A stretch of 64,000 nt of DNA from Bufo bufo (GCF_905171765.1 NC_053390.1:513281565-513345564); one strand, 5' to 3'. Shown: positions 1 to 10,935, counted from the stretch's first letter. The notes: generated from the sequence alone by a model not told the origin. A program made the numbers and translations.

Positions 1-1016
1 GGGTAAATAGGGACATTTCCACAGGTTAGAGGACACACTACTTTGCTGACCTTGGGCTCTGGCAACGCACACTACGCCACTGGTGACAGGACGTTTACTA
101 CAACAATCAATGTGATTTGGTATAACTAACTGAGGTATTTTTTCCTTGAAGCATTGCCTCTAAGAGAGTATATATCACTAATTTGTTACCCTATGGCAGT
201 GCACATGGAGTAAATATGGCTCTGTAGTGTGGAGCCTCAGAGATTCAGTTTACATGCCATGAGCATACAGCCTTGTGCTGAAACAGTTAAGTATTGCTTT
301 TGTAGTTACTTGTATCTACTCCAAAAAAATGGAGAACATAAAGTTCAACATTAAATGTTAATATGAGTGTCTTCACAAGGATTTGGTACTGCTGACTCTG
401 GTACTACTGAATCTGAGTGAGTTAGCATAAATATAAAGCATAGTAATGGACCCACATATGTTCCTGCTAAGACCTCAAGTTAGAGTAGCTGGATGGGCAT
501 TATGCATGTTGGTTTGGATCCACCTTTTATACATGAATCTTCCATTTCTGGAAAAGTATTATCACGAACCTTGTACATGGACATCTGGTGGTGCCATATG
601 CCACATGGTAGAAGTTAAAACTCCTATTTCAGATGTTAGTTCTTCAAAGATATTACAGTCTTGAATAGTCATGCATTATGTAGCGCGATACCAGGCTATA
701 TGTGTAGAAGTTACTGCTTGCCCGAGGCACTTATAAAGATAAATGTCTCAATGGCTAAAAGATTTTGATTGCTGCAACTTGAAAGGAGATTTAGAGCAAT
801 AAAATAGTCTAACCTCTTTTCACATAGATGCCTTGTCAGTGGCACATTGTCTTATAGCTTCAACTGTATGACAACTTAGAAATTAAAATAAAAGCAAGTG
901 CTGACACAAACAGTGAACACCAGTAATTATGTGCTAAAGTTGCATTACTTTTGAATTCACATCAGAATGCATCTGCTAGGAGTCCTAGGAGTTCGGGAAA
1001 TGTTTTTTTTTACAGT
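1..1016. other. No gene or repeat recognised
   Basis: AT-rich sequence with only short chance reading frames. The 72-codon frame at 446-664 has no recognisable domain. No inverted repeat or terminal duplication was seen before the 14-bp duplication that begins at 1017. Confidence 0.5.
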
Positions 1017-1028
1017 AGAAATCAACTT

Positions 1029-1654
1029 ATATAAAATGGTATACTGGGCACTCACACTATAGGTAGAACCACGAATAAAATCGATGATGATTACTGAATT
1101 TAAGTTTTAATGGTATTTATTAGTATAGCTGGTAGCTCAATGAATCACTAAAATACAATAAAATACAATGTGATGGACTAGACTGTCTGGAAGTCAATAA
1201 AATAACAATAGAATATAATAATGCATTAGAAATGCCTAAAAGGAATTGGAAATAGTGATTATTAGACAATAAATATAGAATAAAATTGCGAATGGTAAAA
1301 CACGGCTGGTATAAGATAATTTGTAGGACAGTCGGGTTCCTGGCCAAAGAAATGGTAATGCTGTTGGAGCAAAATATATGGATGATCCGAATTCAATAAA
1401 ACAGTAAAAGAGCAATATATATGGATGATCCGAATTCAATAGAACAGTAAAAGAGCAATGTTAGCGTTGCAGTGGGTGTAATATGCGGCGTCCCGCTAGT
1501 ACTCACTGTTCGATGATTATTAGTGTAATATACACTGCTAAAGCTCCGGTTCTCTGTGTCACCCAGTAGCTGTTCCCAGGTAGTCTTCCGCCTCTGGTTT
1601 AGTACGGCTCCGGGCACCGCTCCGTACGGTTCAAGAGCCGATGACCTTCAAGCC
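1029..1654 (-). repeat. Left arm of 626-bp inverted repeat
   Basis: This arm is the reverse complement of 1868-2493, with position x pairing with 3522 minus x. The frames read from the two arms (1120-1617 and 1905-2402) are identical except for one residue (Q versus R in the stretch NxRRKTTWEQ). It holds an internal direct repeat of about 43 bp around 1381-1460, also mirrored in the other arm. Confidence 0.9.
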
Positions 1655-1674
1655 TGTGTGTGCCTGCTTCCACG

Positions 1675-1860
1675 CTAGATTAAGTTTGCAGTCGTAAAAA
1701 GGATGTGCTCGTTCTCAAGTTTTTTAAGAGATTCAAGCTCCTGATGACTCAGCGTGCCAGGTTCTCTTTGAAGATGTTCCGGTTCTGTGGCGTCAGCCTG
1801 GATAAAATTCAACACTTGGTGTGACAAGGGTTCGATTGGAGATAAGCTGGGGGTCTTGGA
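1675..1860 (-). pseudogene. Short coding-like spacer, possible PLE fragment
   Basis: This is an open minus-strand stretch of 61 codons ending in TAG at 1675-1677 and preceded by a TGA at 1861-1863. The translation is acidic and helix-like, with LSHQELESLKKLENEHIL near its end. PLE proteins often carry an L..EL..L..L pattern just before the KPADKGG motif, but that motif is absent here because the frame stops. It sits between the two inverted arms and on the strand that runs into the left arm. It could also be a chance frame. Confidence 0.3.
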
Positions 1861-1867
1861 TCATGAT

Positions 1868-2493
1868 GGCTTGAAGGTCATCGGCTCTTGAACCGTACGG
1901 AGCGGTGCCCGGAGCCGTACTAAACCGGAGGCGGAAGACTACCTGGGAACAGCTACTGGGTGACACAGAGAACCGGAGCTTTAGCAGTGTATATTACACT
2001 AATAATCATCGAACAGTGAGTACTAGCGGGACGCCGCATATTACACCCACTGCAACGCTAACATTGCTCTTTTACTGTTCTATTGAATTCGGATCATCCA
2101 TATATATTGCTCTTTTACTGTTTTATTGAATTCGGATCATCCATATATTTTGCTCCAACAGCATTACCATTTCTTTGGCCAGGAACCCGACTGTCCTACA
2201 AATTATCTTATACCAGCCGTGTTTTACCATTCGCAATTTTATTCTATATTTATTGTCTAATAATCACTATTTCCAATTCCTTTTAGGCATTTCTAATGCA
2301 TTATTATATTCTATTGTTATTTTATTGACTTCCAGACAGTCTAGTCCATCACATTGTATTTTATTGTATTTTAGTGATTCATTGAGCTACCAGCTATACT
2401 AATAAATACCATTAAAACTTAAATTCAGTAATCATCATCGATTTTATTCGTGGTTCTACCTATAGTGTGAGTGCCCAGTATACCATTTTATAT
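1868..2493 (+). repeat. Right arm of 626-bp inverted repeat
   Basis: Mirror copy of 1029-1654. Read on the plus strand it starts with a frame (1905-2129) containing RRKTTWEQLLGDTE and then becomes AT-rich. The near identity means either a recent origin or arm-to-arm gene conversion. Confidence 0.9.
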
Positions 2494-2602
2494 TGTTTTA
2501 CTTGTAAAGGAGGGGCGAATCCTTTTTTACTGTGAGCACCTCCATCTGTGGCCTCGGCCACTCCTGTGCGTCTCATAACTTCTATTCCAGAAATCAACTT
2601 AT

Positions 2603-2790
2603 GAAGTTATTACGTGAAGTCCCGTGAGACTTTGCGAAGTAATAACTTCGGCTCATAGGAGCCAAAACATTCTAATACTGAACAGAGCGCTCGCTCCGTA
2701 CAGTATTCAAGTGAAGTTTTATGCGAATGGACTTCGGATGTTTCATCCAAAGTCGATTCGCTCACCCCTAGTGCTGATCATGTCCAGGAT
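2603..2790. repeat. Interspersed repeat with terminal hairpin
   Basis: It starts with a hairpin: gaagttatta (2603-2612) pairs with taataacttc (2640-2649). It ends near 2780 with gattcgctcacccctag, a word type seen at the ends of the hAT-like repeats in this window. The family is not identified. Confidence 0.4.
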
Positions 2791-3242
2791 AGTGGGTTCA
2801 AATTTCAAGCATTCTTATGGGCCTAAGAACTCCCTTAGACATCCCAACTGACGTTTCACCTTGCTTATGCTGGACCATATGTACGAGCAGCACATAGTGG
2901 TCGATGATTACATTACACAACAGATAACCACAACAGGAATCGTGTTATTTTGAGCTCAGGCAGTGGCAGTCCATCATGGACACAAGTCACGTGACCACCA
3001 GATTTGTGAGAAGGGACAATAGCGACATTAACAATGTCATCTCTTGAGTTGTGTTACAGCAAACACTCATACTGATACAGCAAGGAATGTTGGAAGAAGA
3101 ACAGCTTCCACATCCTTATGCTTCCATGTGGCCATGTGTGCACATGCAGGAGGAAGTGGAAGATAAAAAGGATCTAGGACTGGAGGAGTAGGTGGTGGAG
3201 ACGGGACATGGAGTTTTCACAAATAGGGGATGAGGCTAACAC
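2791..3242. other. No gene recognised
   Basis: Mixed-composition sequence interrupted by the composite MITE that follows. The flanks on both sides of that MITE could be parts of one older repeat, but I could not show it. Confidence 0.4.
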
Positions 3243-3600
3243 TTAGGCTACATTCACACGTCCGTATTTTTCTACATCCCGATTTTCGGTCCGTTTTTTG
3301 CGGATCCGTTGTTCCTGAAAATGTTTCCGTATGTCATCCGTTTTTTGCGGATCCGCAAAAAAAACAGAAACATGTGAAAACTCAAATCCGACAGTATATT
3401 CTAACACAGAGGCGTTCCCATGGTGATGGGGACGCTTCTAGTTAGAATATACTGAGAACGGTGTCCATGACTGCCCCCTGCTGCCTGGCAGCACCCGATC
3501 TCTTACAGGGGGCTGTGATCCGCACAATTATTGTGCGAATCATAGCCCCCTGTGAGAGATCAGGTGCTGCCAGGCAGCAGGGGGCAGACCCCCCTCCCTC

Positions 3601-3810
3601 CCCAGTATTAAATGTGCCCAGTGCGGTCTCACCTCTCCCCCCCCCCATCATCGGTCGCCAGTGCGGATTCCCAGTATTAATAAATGTGCCCAGTGCGGTC
3701 TCACCTCTCCCCCCCCCCCCCATCATTGGTGGCAGTGCGGATTCCCAGTATTAATAAATGTGCCCAGTGCGGCCTTACCTCTCCCCTCCCCCATCATTGG
3801 TGGCAGCGGA
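3601..3810. repeat. Tandem array, unit about 70-75 bp, left arm
   Basis: Three imperfect units share cccagtattaataaatgtg, then gcccagtgcgg, a C-rich run and catcattggtggc. The C-run length varies between units. An inverted copy of the array lies at about 4205-4412. Confidence 0.8.
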
Positions 3811-4204
3811 GAGTACCGATCGGAGTCCCAGTTTAAATCGCTGGGGCTCCGATCGGTTACCATGGCAGCAAAGACGCTATTGCAGTCTTGGCTGCCATGG
3901 TTACTTAGCAATAAATACAAGCATTATACTTACCTGTGACTGCGAGCTGCGATGTCTGACCGGCCGGGAGCTCCTCCTTCTTGTAAGTGAAAGGTCTGTG
4001 CGGCGCATTGCTTTTATCACAGACCTGTCACTTACCAGTAGGAGGAGCTCCCGGCCAGACACACATCGCAGCTCGCAGTCGCAGGTAAGTATAATGCTTG
4101 TATTTATTGCTAAGTAACCATGGCAGCCAAGACTGCAATAGCGTCTTTGCTGCCATGGTAACCGATCGGAGCCCCAGCGATTTAAACTGGGACTCCGATC
4201 GGTA

Positions 4205-4412
4205 CTCTCCGCTGCCACCAATGATGGGGGGGGGGAGAGGTGAGGCCGCACTGGGCACATTTATTAATACTGGGAATCCGCACTGCCACCAATGATGGGG
4301 GGGGGGGGGAGAGGTGAGGCCGCACTGGGCACATTTATTAATACTGGGAATCCGCACTGGCCACCGATGATGGGGGGGGGGAGGTGAGGCCGCACTGGGC
4401 ACATTTAATACT
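4205..4412. repeat. Tandem array, unit about 70-75 bp, right arm
   Basis: Inverted partner of the left-arm array, with G-runs in place of C-runs. Three units again, so the array predates the inversion or has been homogenised with it. Confidence 0.8.
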
Positions 4413-5089
4413 GGGGAGGGAGGGGGGTCTGCCCCCTGCTGCCTGGCAGCACCCGATCTCTTATAGGGGGCTATGATATGCACAATTAACCCTTCAGGCG
4501 CAGCACCTGAGGGGTTAATTGTGCAGATCACAGCCCCCTGTAAGAGATCGGGTGCTGCCAGGCAGCAGGGGGCAGTCATGTACACCGTTCTCAGTATATT
4601 CTAACTAGAAGCTTCCCCATCACCATGGGAACGCATCTGTGTTAGAATATACTGTCGGATCTGAGTTTTTCACGAAGTGAAAAATCAGATCTGTAGAAAA
4701 CTTACTGGGAATCCGCACTGCCGCACTGGCCACCAATGAATATAGAGGGAGGGGGGCACATTTAATACTGGGGAGGAAGCCTAATTTCCAGGAACGGAAT
4801 CCGCATAAAACGGATGACATACGTAATGACATACGAATGTCTTCCGTTTTTTGCGGATCCATTGACTTTGTAATGGTCCAGGATCCGATTTTTCAGGACA
4901 AGAATAGGACATGTTTTATATTTAAACGGACATGCGGAACGGAACAATGGAAACGGACAGCACACATTGTGCTGTCCGATTTCTTCCAGGACCCATTAAA
5001 AATGAATGGGTGCAGATCTGGTCCTGATCTGTTCCTGAAAAAACGGAACAGATCAGGAAAGAAAAAACGGACGTGTGAATGGACCCTTA

Positions 5090-5762
5090 TTGTGGAAAGA
5101 CATAATGATGATGATAATGTATTGACTCTGGCCAGTGGATAGCAGAGAATAAAACAACTTGGTCCTCAAAAACGTTGGAAAGTGTGACAAGCTGCATGCT
5201 TGGTTGCTTATGTGCTGACAAGCATATTGTTAGCATGAAGCAAAGGGATGACTATTGGATAGCCATGCTTTTAGACCCTCACTGTAAAAGGAAAATAGGG
5301 AATCTTTTATCTGATTCCTAAAGTGAGGCAAAATTGGAGTAATACCAGGATGCTCAACAAGTTGCATAAGTAATAGCACAAATTAAGTTTATTGAATATG
5401 ATGGAACAGTTTTTCCAACCTGATCTCATCAAATGTAATAGCAGTGCCTGAACAACTAGATTGCACTTGGACTGTGCCTTTTCTAAGTCAGTCAGAGCAT
5501 TGTTACTACTATCTCTACCATCAGCTACCATCCATTTACCCATTTGCTCTCACTTTGAAATTACTAATGCTGTATTGACATTAAAGACTTTGAAATGAGT
5601 TAAATACAGTCTTAGAAGATTCCAGAGTATGTTACACAACTTTTTCAGGGCAAAATAACTGTATCAACTGGATTTTATGTGATTGTAATAAACTTCATGC
5701 TTAGAGATGAGTGAATCCCCTAATATTAATTTCAGGTCCAATTCTATTGATTTGGTCATCAG
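5090..5762. other. No intact gene; weak transposase-like fragment
   Basis: One frame around 5246-5320 reads DYWIAMLLDPHCKRKI, which resembles the LLDPRYK-type segment of hAT transposases, but surrounding frames are full of stops. I do not treat it as a gene. Confidence 0.25.
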
Positions 5763-6480
5763 TAGTGTTGAGTGAAGAGAAGCATTCGAAGCGGAATTCA
5801 GTCTGAAGTTTAGGAAAACTTCAATTTGCAACAAATCCAAATTTCCTTGTGCTTTGTGTTAACAAATGAGATTCTCCTAAATTGGCGGCTGCACATGTTA
5901 CAAAGCAAAGCTAAGTGTAGAGAGGACAAGCTCCAGAATGCAAGATCACCCATAATGCCGTGCAACCAGCCAATCCGCAGATAGCCATCCCCTGTGATGT
6001 CATAGCCCTATAAAAGCTCTCATCCCGCGCAGACTCCACTATTATCATTTGAGCTGAGCATAGGGCGAGATGTGGCAAGCACTCATGCACTAGGAACAGT
6101 TTTGCTGAAAATTATTAATAGAAGAATACAATACCAATAAGATGGAAGCCTATATTTTTCCAGTGCCCAGTGTGCCAAACCAATACCATCTAGCCTGCAC
6201 CCCTTAGGAAGGCCAGATCTTAATGATGACCATCCTCATCTTTTGCTGGCTTTACTTCCTAGAAAAATCAGCAAGATGTAGAGAGAAGAGGAGGAGCTGG
6301 ATGTTCCTGATGACATTCTCATCGATATTAGGTGATGTGGAAAAGGAGGAAAAGCAGATGTCAGAAGAAGGGTTTCCACCTGTAGGGCAGGAGACTTCTG
6401 AGGTTGGAGAAGTCAATATGCCAGAATATTCTGCACCCACCTAACCAGCCAAATTCCATGCCAACAACAGCCCTTGTTTA
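5763..6480 (+). mobile_element. Truncated hAT-like element, 5-prime end
   Basis: It begins tagtgttgagtgaag at 5763, the same terminal word as the two complete hAT elements at 34704 and 43844. About 250 bp in, 6008-6020 holds a TATA-like box (ccctataaaagctc), as expected upstream of a transposase gene. A short glutamate-rich stretch follows (6290-6440) but no domain can be named, and no matching right end was found downstream. Confidence 0.4.
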
Positions 6481-7338
6481 AAGGTACAATAAAGGTGCCG
6501 CAACGCCATTAACAATGAAGACCAACTATACGCTCTGTGTGGCAATGCCCTAAGGCAGAGAATTTTCAATGTAAACATTTTAAAATTCTGTACAGTGCAG
6601 TCAGATGGTATGCACCAAATTATGGTCTACAAACTGTAGATCTTGAAGAAGTAAATTTTTCATAAATGCAAGTCTGTAGAATATAGCAATGATTTCAATG
6701 GTCAAGTAGCTTTTCCCAAAGATCTTTGCCAAATAAAAATAATATACAGGTATGTGCTATTAGACAAACAAAAGAAAGATAAGTATTTTCTCTGCAATGT
6801 TTTACAATTGTCAGATATTCCTTTGTAAATTTCTGCATTGTTAAAGCCCTAACATTACTGTACAGACTTGTATATTACTGTCCAATTCGCTCTGAGATAT
6901 TGATATATTTAGCATCTGTGAGAAGCACATTTGCAATTACAAGTTATTGTCAGCTGAACTGTATTACTATAGAACAGCTTGAGCGGATTGCTCATAATGT
7001 TTTGTCTGGTAAAACACAATAGTCATTGTGTTCTGCTGTCTCTTATGTAAAATATCTGTTTGTACTCCTAGGCTATTGTAAATGGTTTCTAGCATGCAAG
7101 GATCCAAATAGATAGTACACCCAGTTGATACTGCACCTTCATAATTATTCTCTCGCTGGGTTAAATATTGAGCTAATTATTTAAAATTTCAAGATAAACC
7201 ATTTTCATTTCCTGATCAACCCTGATACAGACTCTGCATGAATGAATTGAGTACGAAGAGGTTGGAATTGTATCTGGAATTTGACACTTCGTCTTGTGTA
7301 TAGTCAATGCTAGGTATTACTTCTCTAAGCCTTGGACA
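6481..7338. other. No gene or repeat recognised
   Basis: AT-rich, with short frames only. No inverted repeat seen by eye. Confidence 0.45.
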
Positions 7339-7821
7339 TTGAAGGGGTTAGCTCTAAACCCGGACATACCTCCATTTTCACCCAGGAAGTCCCGCTGACT
7401 TGAGCATCGGAGCAGTTCATGCTTCGATGCTCTCCTTTGTCCTGCGCTAAATCGTGCAGGGCAAAGGCATTTTCAGGAGTTCCGGTGACAAACCGGGCTC
7501 TCCATGGCGCTGCAAGAAAGCCCAGTGACGTCACCGGCACTGATGGGCGGGCTTTAGTGCTGCCCTATCCAGTAAAATGGCTAGGGCAGCGCTAAAGCAC
7601 GCCCATCAGAGCCAGTGACGTCACCGAACACACTGCCGGGTGGAAGCTTACGCCCGGCAGTGTGTTATTGTAAACAAAAGAGCCCTTGCCCTGCACTATA
7701 CAGCGCAGGGCAGAGGAGAGCATCGGAGCATGATATGCTCTAAAGCTAACATCGGGGAGGCTGCCTGGGTGAAAATATGGATATGTCCGGGTTCAGCTCT
7801 GAACCCGGACAACTCCTTTAA
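7339..7821. mobile_element. Foldback MITE, about 483 bp
   Basis: Left end ttgaaggggttagctctaaa and right end ctctgaacccggacaactcc, followed by tttaa, are inverted copies. The arms continue inward through cccaggaagtcccgc, the gcatcggagca block and the cgcaggg block to a centre near 7570, where the gatgggcg word is mirrored by cgcccatc. No coding sequence. Confidence 0.75.
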
Positions 7822-8080
7822 AGAGGTTGGTCCATGAGCACATTTATCATTATGTAAGATCACTGGTGGTCCGACCTCTATGACCCCTAATGATCATAAG
7901 AACAGGGGTCTCTCAGACCTTGTTGTGAATGGAGCAGTAGTGCACATGTGTGATTACCAGAGATGGTCACTCTATCAGCTCCATAGACAGTGGATACAGT
8001 GGTATCCAGACAAACCCACCAGACAGAAACGCAATAAATGCAAGTTCAAAGCATGCCTTCCTCTATCAACATAATGCAGG
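7822..8080. repeat. Probable interspersed repeat fragment
   Basis: It contains ggtggtccgacctctatgac and gacccctaatgatcataag, resembling the ggggtccgacacccgggacc words in the foldback repeats at 60955 and 63623. Only one end is apparent, so this is probably a truncated relative. Confidence 0.35.
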
Positions 8081-8158
8081 TGTAGTTCACTACATAAATC
8101 ACTGACCAGAACGTCAACCAACAAACTCAAAACTTACTGTAAAAGGATAGTACATAAA

Positions 8159-8880
8159 ATGAGAACACATGGACTGGGGGAAAATGTATGTATGTGGGTA
8201 AGTAATTGGCTCAGAGATAGAAAACAGAAGGTGGTTATGAACGGTACACACTCAGATTGGGTCACTGTCACTAGTGGGGCACCACATGTGTCAGTATTGG
8301 GCCCTATTCTCTTCAATATACAGTATTTATTAATGATCTGGTAGAAGGCTTGCAAAGTTAAATATCAATTTTTGCAGATGACACAAAAGTTTAAACTGTA
8401 TAAAGTAATTAACATGGAAGAGGACAGTAGACTGCTACAAATAGAGCTGGATAGATTGGAGGCTTGGGCAGAGAAGTAGCAGATGAGGTTTAACACTGAC
8501 AAATGTAAGGTTATGCACATGGGAAAGAATAATGCAAGTCACCATTACATATTAAATGGTAAAACACTGGGTAACACTGACATGGAAAAGGACTTAGGAG
8601 TTTTAATGGATAGCAAACATAACTGTAGAAACCAGTGTCAGGCAGCTGCTGCCAAGGCCAATAAGATTATGGAGTGCATCAAAAGGAGCATTGATGCCCG
8701 TAATGAGAACATACGCCTGGCACTTTACAAATCACTAGTCAGACCACACATGGAGTACTATGTAGAGTCCTGAGCTCCTGTGAACAAAACAGCCATAGCA
8801 GAGCTATAGAGTGTTCAGAGGACGGCAACTAAAGCAATAACTGGAATAGGTGGACTACAGTACCCAGAAAGATTGTCAAA
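8159..8880 (+). pseudogene. LINE reverse transcriptase fragment
   Basis: Copies LINE RNA into DNA at the nicked target when intact. Visible motifs in order: WLRDRKQKVVMNG and SDWVTVTSGAPHVSVLGP (the RT fingers/palm stretch, 8200-8310), FADD (8371-8382, the catalytic YxDD-type motif), FNTDKCKVMHMGK (8489-8530), EKDLGVLMDS (about 8585-8630) and LYKSLVRPHMEYY (about 8720-8760). The FADD frame differs from the frame shared by the flanking parts, so there are at least two frameshifts between 8320 and 8480. A TAG lies just before the FNTDKC block. The endonuclease and the first half of the RT are missing. This copy cannot be active. Confidence 0.85.
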
Positions 8881-8960
8881 ATTAGGGTTATTCAGTTAAG
8901 AAAAATATGATCTCTCCCATCATCTATTTATACCGAGGACTGTGACTGTGACGAGGGGAC

Positions 8961-9488
8961 TGTCACAACCAGACAGCTGAGAAGCTCTGACAGAAACCGT
9001 TCAGAACCTCCTCCTTGAGTTTTCTTTGTTTTGGTTTCAGTTCCTCATCTCGTTAGCCTATCTCACCTGTCATGCAGTTGGACTGATTGCTTCCCTTTAA
9101 ATTCCTCCCCATAATGCAGTAGTGTGCGGCTTATACAACTTCCTGGAGTGTGTGTGCATGCTGTTCCTAGTTCCCAGTCGTCTGCAAGATAAGTGCTGTA
9201 TATGTATTTGTGATTTTCTGTCTGCTGGATCCAGGTGACCCTGACTCCCTCCGTGTCTGTGTAGGGAGCCGGTGGTCGTGTCCCCTCACTATTGTAGGGT
9301 CTTCAGGTGTTAGATAGTCGAGGTACGTGGATATGCGACCATTCACCTTTGGGGTGTTCACATAGGCTGAGCAGTCAGGGAGAGTCTGCCAGGTCCATGC
9401 AGGGCTCTCCCTTTTGTTCCTTAGTTGTGGATCCAGTGAGTCATTGATTATATTGCATTGTCTTGTTTCCTGTACACCATCCGTGACA
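8961..9488. mobile_element. Solo LTR, 528 bp
   Basis: It starts tgtcac and ends gtgaca, the TG..CA ends of an LTR with a 6-bp inverted terminus. It is bracketed by the 5-bp duplication gggac (8956-8960 and 9489-9493) and splits a continuous LINE sequence (gacgaggggac..atcctctg). No internal gag or pol sequence is present, so it is a solo LTR left by recombination between two LTRs. A 5-bp duplication fits a Ty3/gypsy-type or retroviral integrase; which one cannot be decided here. Confidence 0.8.
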
Positions 9489-9868
9489 GGGACATCCTCT
9501 GTGTCTGAAGGAAAGAAGTTTTCTACACAAACATAGAAGATAATTCTTTATAGTATTCTTTACTTTCTGCTCGAAGAGGTGGTCATGGTGAACTCGCTAA
9601 AAGAGTTAAAGAAGGGCTTGGATGGATTTCTGGGGCGTAATAATATTACAGGTTATAGCATCTGGAGATGTGATTGATCCAGGGAGTTATTCTGACTGCC
9701 TGATTGAACTCGGGAAGGATTTTTTTTTTTTTATTAGGAAAATTGGCTTCCACCTGATGGAGCTTTTTTGAGTTCCTCTGGATCAACTTGCAAGATAACA
9801 GGCTGAACGGGATGGACATATGTCTTTTTTCAACCTTATAAACTGTGCTACTATGTTACTATGTAAAA

Positions 9869-10350
9869 CGGCTACTTGTCCTGATACACCACTCCAGTTA
9901 GCTGAGACTAAGGCTACTTCTAGGTATTCACTGGAGCCTGCTGCAAGGCAGAATGGTCTTGACTGTTGGGTCCCTGGTTGCAAGTAAGGTGACAGAAAGA
10001 AGGTGCAAGTTCACTACAGCAGACCAAAGACGATGATGAAAGGATAATAGAAAGGATAGTAAAGCAAGCCGAGTCAAAACCAGGAGGTTACAGTTAAAGC
10101 CAACTCATTGGGCAAGAGGTCAATCAGTAGAACAAGCCATAGTCAAAACAAGGAAAGTAAATATATGCTCAAATCAGCAGACAAGAGGTTAATCAGTGGA
10201 ACTAACCAAGGTTGATACACAGGGGACAAACAAGCAGTTATACAGTTCAGGCAAAAGGCACAGAAACACCAATGGGAGCCAGGACATTATACTCAATCAT
10301 AGGCATTGACCTTGTTTTATTACCTCTTTTAAACCCCCTCCTACACCTCT
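9869..10350. repeat. Purine-rich region with imperfect direct repeats
   Basis: The word caagaggtcaatcagtagaac, with two substitutions between copies, occurs near 10128 and 10190, with related AG-rich words between. It may be part of an LTR element body or an old satellite. I cannot assign a family. Confidence 0.3.
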
Positions 10351-10640
10351 GATTGGACGCCATGCTGCTTGCCATGCCCAGTCTCTAATTGGCTGACCAG
10401 TCAGAGCTTGACTTGTTGGCATTGCAGTCTTCTAAGAACAGTCATGCACTTTTCACACATGCTGTCCCCTGTCTCCTTTAGACCAGCCATGCAACAGCTG
10501 CTCCTGATCTCCCCCAGAATTTTAGCATGGGCTGAGCAGCGAGAAGACATCGCTGAAGACATACAATATGAGGCATTGTACTGTGATACTTGTGTTATAT
10601 AGTAGGTGTTTTCTGGCCTTCGAGCTGACAACCCCTATGC

Positions 10641-10935
10641 TATTGACTGGTGCCCCTTGCTATAAAAAAGAAGACTCACTTGTCTGCAGTCTCACCAATG
10701 TCCTGTTCCTGAACACTTCTGGTCCCCATAGGAGTGGAAAGTGTCCTGTGACCGTTGCGGCCAATCATAAGCCTCAGCTGTCATAGAGGCATATGAACAT
10801 TACATCACTTGTGTGACATAGCCTTCAAGGCACTGTGACCACTGAGGCCTGCAATTGTCCGCCACTGTCAAGGAACCAGCTGCTTCCTGGTCTGGTGGCA
10901 AACATAAACGTTGAGGAATGGATCAGCATTTTATA
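10641..10935. repeat. Probable MITE fragment
   Basis: It carries tgtgaccgttgcggccaatc and later ccactgaggcctgcaat, partly inverted words around a ctcagctgtcat core. The ends are not clear. Confidence 0.3.

Larger units (their letters stand above)
1031..2588. mobile_element. Inverted-arm insertion, possibly Penelope-like
   Basis: The 14-bp word agaaatcaacttat occurs at 1017-1030 and again at 2589-2602, exactly bracketing this block, so it reads as one insertion with a target-site duplication. Inside are two inverted arms (1029-1654 and 1868-2493), a 213-bp spacer and a 95-bp right tail (2494-2588). A long duplication fits target-primed retroelements better than most DNA transposons. The spacer encodes, on the minus strand, a peptide with the pattern LSHQELESLKKLENE, similar in style to the region before the reverse transcriptase in Penelope-like elements. 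That family call is an inference; the duplication and arms are direct observations. Confidence 0.6.
3243..5089. mobile_element. Composite foldback MITE with nested palindromes
   Basis: The ends are inverted copies: ttaggctacattcacacg at the left and, at the right, the complement of taagggtccattcacacg. The interior is symmetric about position 4009: positions x and 8018 minus x pair for several hundred bases, with a loop near 4001-4017. Each arm also carries its own smaller hairpin (GGCAGCAGGGGGC against its complement, about 3470-3590 and 4425-4570) and a short tandem array. No coding capacity is visible. The ends match the TTAGGCT..TTCACAC MITEs elsewhere in this window (50577, 53524). Confidence 0.8.
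8129..9868 (+). mobile_element. Degenerate CR1/L2-like LINE, family A
   Basis: A 5-prime-truncated LINE on the plus strand, interrupted by an LTR insertion at 8961-9488. The reverse-transcriptase part spans about 8160-8880. The 3-prime part resumes at 9494 and ends in a short tandem tail (ctactatgttactatg, about 9848-9866), the kind of microsatellite end seen in CR1/L2 elements. The same tail is found as a minus-strand fragment at 47406 and inside another LINE at 51612. Confidence 0.8.

Noticed and set aside
446..664. 72-codon frame
   Set aside because: No domain, no repeat context; of chance length for AT-rich DNA.
1738..1785. CTGATGA word as a possible hammerhead core
   Set aside because: No stem II followed by GAAA, and it lies antisense to the coding-like spacer.
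3442..4585. Several frames of 90-185 codons
   Set aside because: They come from the palindromic, GC-rich MITE and its tandem arrays, and are mirrored on both strands.
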